Shown: positions 4,372-5,497 of the stretch, in pieces
How positions within the stretch are numbered: position 1 is the stretch's first letter
How the letters are laid out: every line of letters begins with the position of its first letter
Assembly (NCBI GenBank): GCA_029288275.1
Contig: JARIHM010000057.1
Span: forward strand, 1 to 5,497
Reading direction: 5' to 3'
DNA: 5,497 nt
From: Candidatus Saccharimonadota bacterium
Lineage (GTDB): Bacteria > Patescibacteriota > Saccharimonadia > UBA4664
Program-made: the position numbers and the translations under genes
The notes under the pieces: generated by a model
What the model was told of the DNA's origin: nothing
The model's input: the letters and a program-made list of their open reading frames with translations, nothing else
Database searches by the model: none

Positions 4372-5497
4372 TTAGAAGCTCGTCATTTGACGTAGCACCT
4401 GAGCAGCCCGGTCGTGTGCCGGGGAAACAATCTGTGGCTCAAGCAACGGCTGTGGACCGGGCAAATTGGCCGGGCACAGCGTGTCGTCAGCCGGGAATGT
4501 ACCATCAGCCAGCCAGGCAGTAGTGGCATTGTTGGCGCAGGTGTTGGGCTTAAGGTATGACACCGCGTGCCCACCCTGGTCCACGCTCACCATGCGCGCC
4601 CGGTTGCCCAGGGCTGCCCGCATCTGGAGTGCACCCTGGTATGGGGTAGCTGGATCGCGCAGATCTTGCATGATCAGAATATTGTGAGCCGGCCCCTGCG
4701 AGCTAATAGCCACGGGTGGCTGCTGTGGCCGGTTTGGCCAGCTGCCACAGGCCCAGTAGTTGGAGCCTAGCTCGCCAAATAACGGATAACGCTGAACGTC
4801 GGTCTGCAGCTGCCGCTGATAGGTTCGAGCTGAACGCGGCCAGGCAGCATCGTCGCACAATACCGCCAGTGCCGAGGCTGCCGCGTTGTCACTGGGTGCG
4901 CCCATCAGGGTATTGCGCAGAGTCTCGAGGCTGGTCGATGCTGCAGCCATTGGCCGCAAAGCATCTTGCCAGAGCGAGGCCATAATCGGAAAATTGGCGT
5001 CATCATAGAGGCCGCTAAAGCTTAGTTCGCGGAAGTATGCATCGTTCAGCACCGTACCATCGGCTAAGGTTTGGGGCTGAGACCGCAACTGGTCAATCAG
5101 TTGTAGATATGTCTGCCGCACTGCCTCAGGGGTAGCACCGAGGCCGTAGGTGGCATTGTTATCGGCTGCATATTGGGCAAAATCCGGGAAGCGTGTCTCG
5201 CCACCTAAGCCCCACGAGCGGAACTGCTGCCGCCAAACCCACTGCGGGTCAACCGAGCTATCGAGCACGAACCGGTCGGTATGATTGGCAAATAGCGAAG
5301 CATACACCGCACCCAGCTCCGTGCCATAGGAATAGGCAAAGTAGTTAATTTTAGGCTCACCGAGTGCCCGCCGAATCTGGTCCATGTCGCGGGCCGTATT
5401 GGCGGTAGTAATGTACGGCAACAGGCCGCCGGATTGTTGGCCGCAACGCTGCGCCACCTTCTTGTTAAAGGCCACCGTGTCGCTAAAGCTGCCGTTT
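4372..5497 (-). CDS. Alpha/beta-hydrolase, tripeptidyl-aminopeptidase-like (S33) peptidase, N-terminus outside window
   Basis: The frame is open to the window edge, with 374 complete codons visible; the true start is beyond 5497, so the GTG at 5475 is internal. The catalytic triad can be placed. The nucleophile Ser is in Y-F-A-Y-S-Y-G-T (codon 5329-5331), the Asp in D-L-R-D-P-A-T-P (codon 4654-4656) and the His in D-Q-G-G-H-A-V (codon 4567-4569). Following the elbow, LFANHTDRFVLDSSVDP and, later, AVLCDDAAWP and YWACGSWP match Streptomyces-type tripeptidyl aminopeptidases and their TAP-like C-terminal domain. Such enzymes usually act outside the cytoplasm, releasing short peptides from N-termini. 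Several cysteines (in QRCG, LCDD, ACGSW, NTCANN and LCPANL) suggest disulfides and export, but the signal peptide region is not in view. Specificity cannot be assigned; a related esterase is the alternative. Confidence 0.88.
   Translation of the reverse strand, partial: NGSFSDTVAFNKKVAQRCGQQSGGLLPYITTANTARDMDQIRRALGEPKINYFAYSYGTELGAVYASLFANHTDRFVLDSSVDPQWVWRQQFRSWGLGGETRFPDFAQYAADNNATYGLGATPEAVRQTYLQLIDQLRSQPQTLADGTVLNDAYFRELSFSGLYDDANFPIMASLWQDALRPMAAASTSLETLRNTLMGAPSDNAAASALAVLCDDAAWPRSARTYQRQLQTDVQRYPLFGELGSNYWACGSWPNRPQQPPVAISSQGPAHNILIMQDLRDPATPYQGALQMRAALGNRARMVSVDQGGHAVSYLKPNTCANNATTAWLADGTFPADDTLCPANLPGPQPLLEPQIVSPAHDRAAQVLRQMTSF

Noticed and set aside
1..5497. Search for tRNA, rRNA, CRISPR arrays, riboswitches and defence islands
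   Set aside because: No spaced identical repeats, cloverleaf-like sequence or known defence proteins were seen. The only repeats are the NDT duplication, its promoter element and GGCCGGCC.

Overview
The window is ordinary, densely coded bacterial chromosome of fairly high G+C. It contains six protein genes, two of them cut by the window edges, and no RNA gene, CRISPR array or insertion sequence that I can see. Shine-Dalgarno-like sites of the GAAAGG or AGGAAGGA type precede several starts, TATAAT-type -10 boxes are visible, and TGA, TAG and TAA all end genes. This fits the standard bacterial code and argues against lineages that read TGA as glycine. I cannot name the organism. The short 'TLCGS...GH-V-P' deoxyribosyltransferase-like proteins next to a possible ComEC would suit a Patescibacteria-type genome, but that is only a guess.

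Layout. (1) Positions 1-160, minus: the N-terminus of a multi-spanning membrane protein that leaves the window, possibly ComEC-like. (2) Positions 200-249: a strong intrinsic terminator for the next gene. (3) Positions 253-1389, minus: a two-domain protein with an N-terminal nucleoside 2-deoxyribosyltransferase (NDT)-like domain fused to a C-terminal Nudix hydrolase. (4) Positions 1460-2026, minus: a stand-alone NDT-like protein, paralogous to the N-terminal domain of its neighbour. Both genes carry a near-identical 20-bp element containing a TATAAT -10 box. (5) Positions 2027-2157: a divergent promoter region. (6) Positions 2158-3609, plus: a PLP-dependent class V aminotransferase/cysteine desulfurase most like the N-terminal domain of molybdenum cofactor sulfurase, with no MOSC domain. 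(7) Positions 3606-4313, minus: an endonuclease/exonuclease/phosphatase (EEP) family hydrolase whose stop codon overlaps that of gene 6 in a shared CTAG. (8) Positions 4333-4364: a very GC-rich hairpin. (9) Position 4372 to the window end, minus: an alpha/beta-hydrolase of the tripeptidyl-aminopeptidase (S33) type, missing its N-terminus.

How the genes fit together. The clearest story is genes 3 and 4. Promoter, leader and NDT-like domain are present twice in tandem with a constant offset of 631-632 bp, and the homology stops at the junction with the Nudix domain. A Nudix domain (NTP or nucleoside diphosphate-X hydrolysis) joined to an NDT/DNPH1-like domain (N-glycosidic bond chemistry) makes a coherent but untested nucleotide-salvage or sanitation enzyme. 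The other genes show no obvious pathway link. The palindrome GGCCGGCC is strongly over-represented, in all reading frames.
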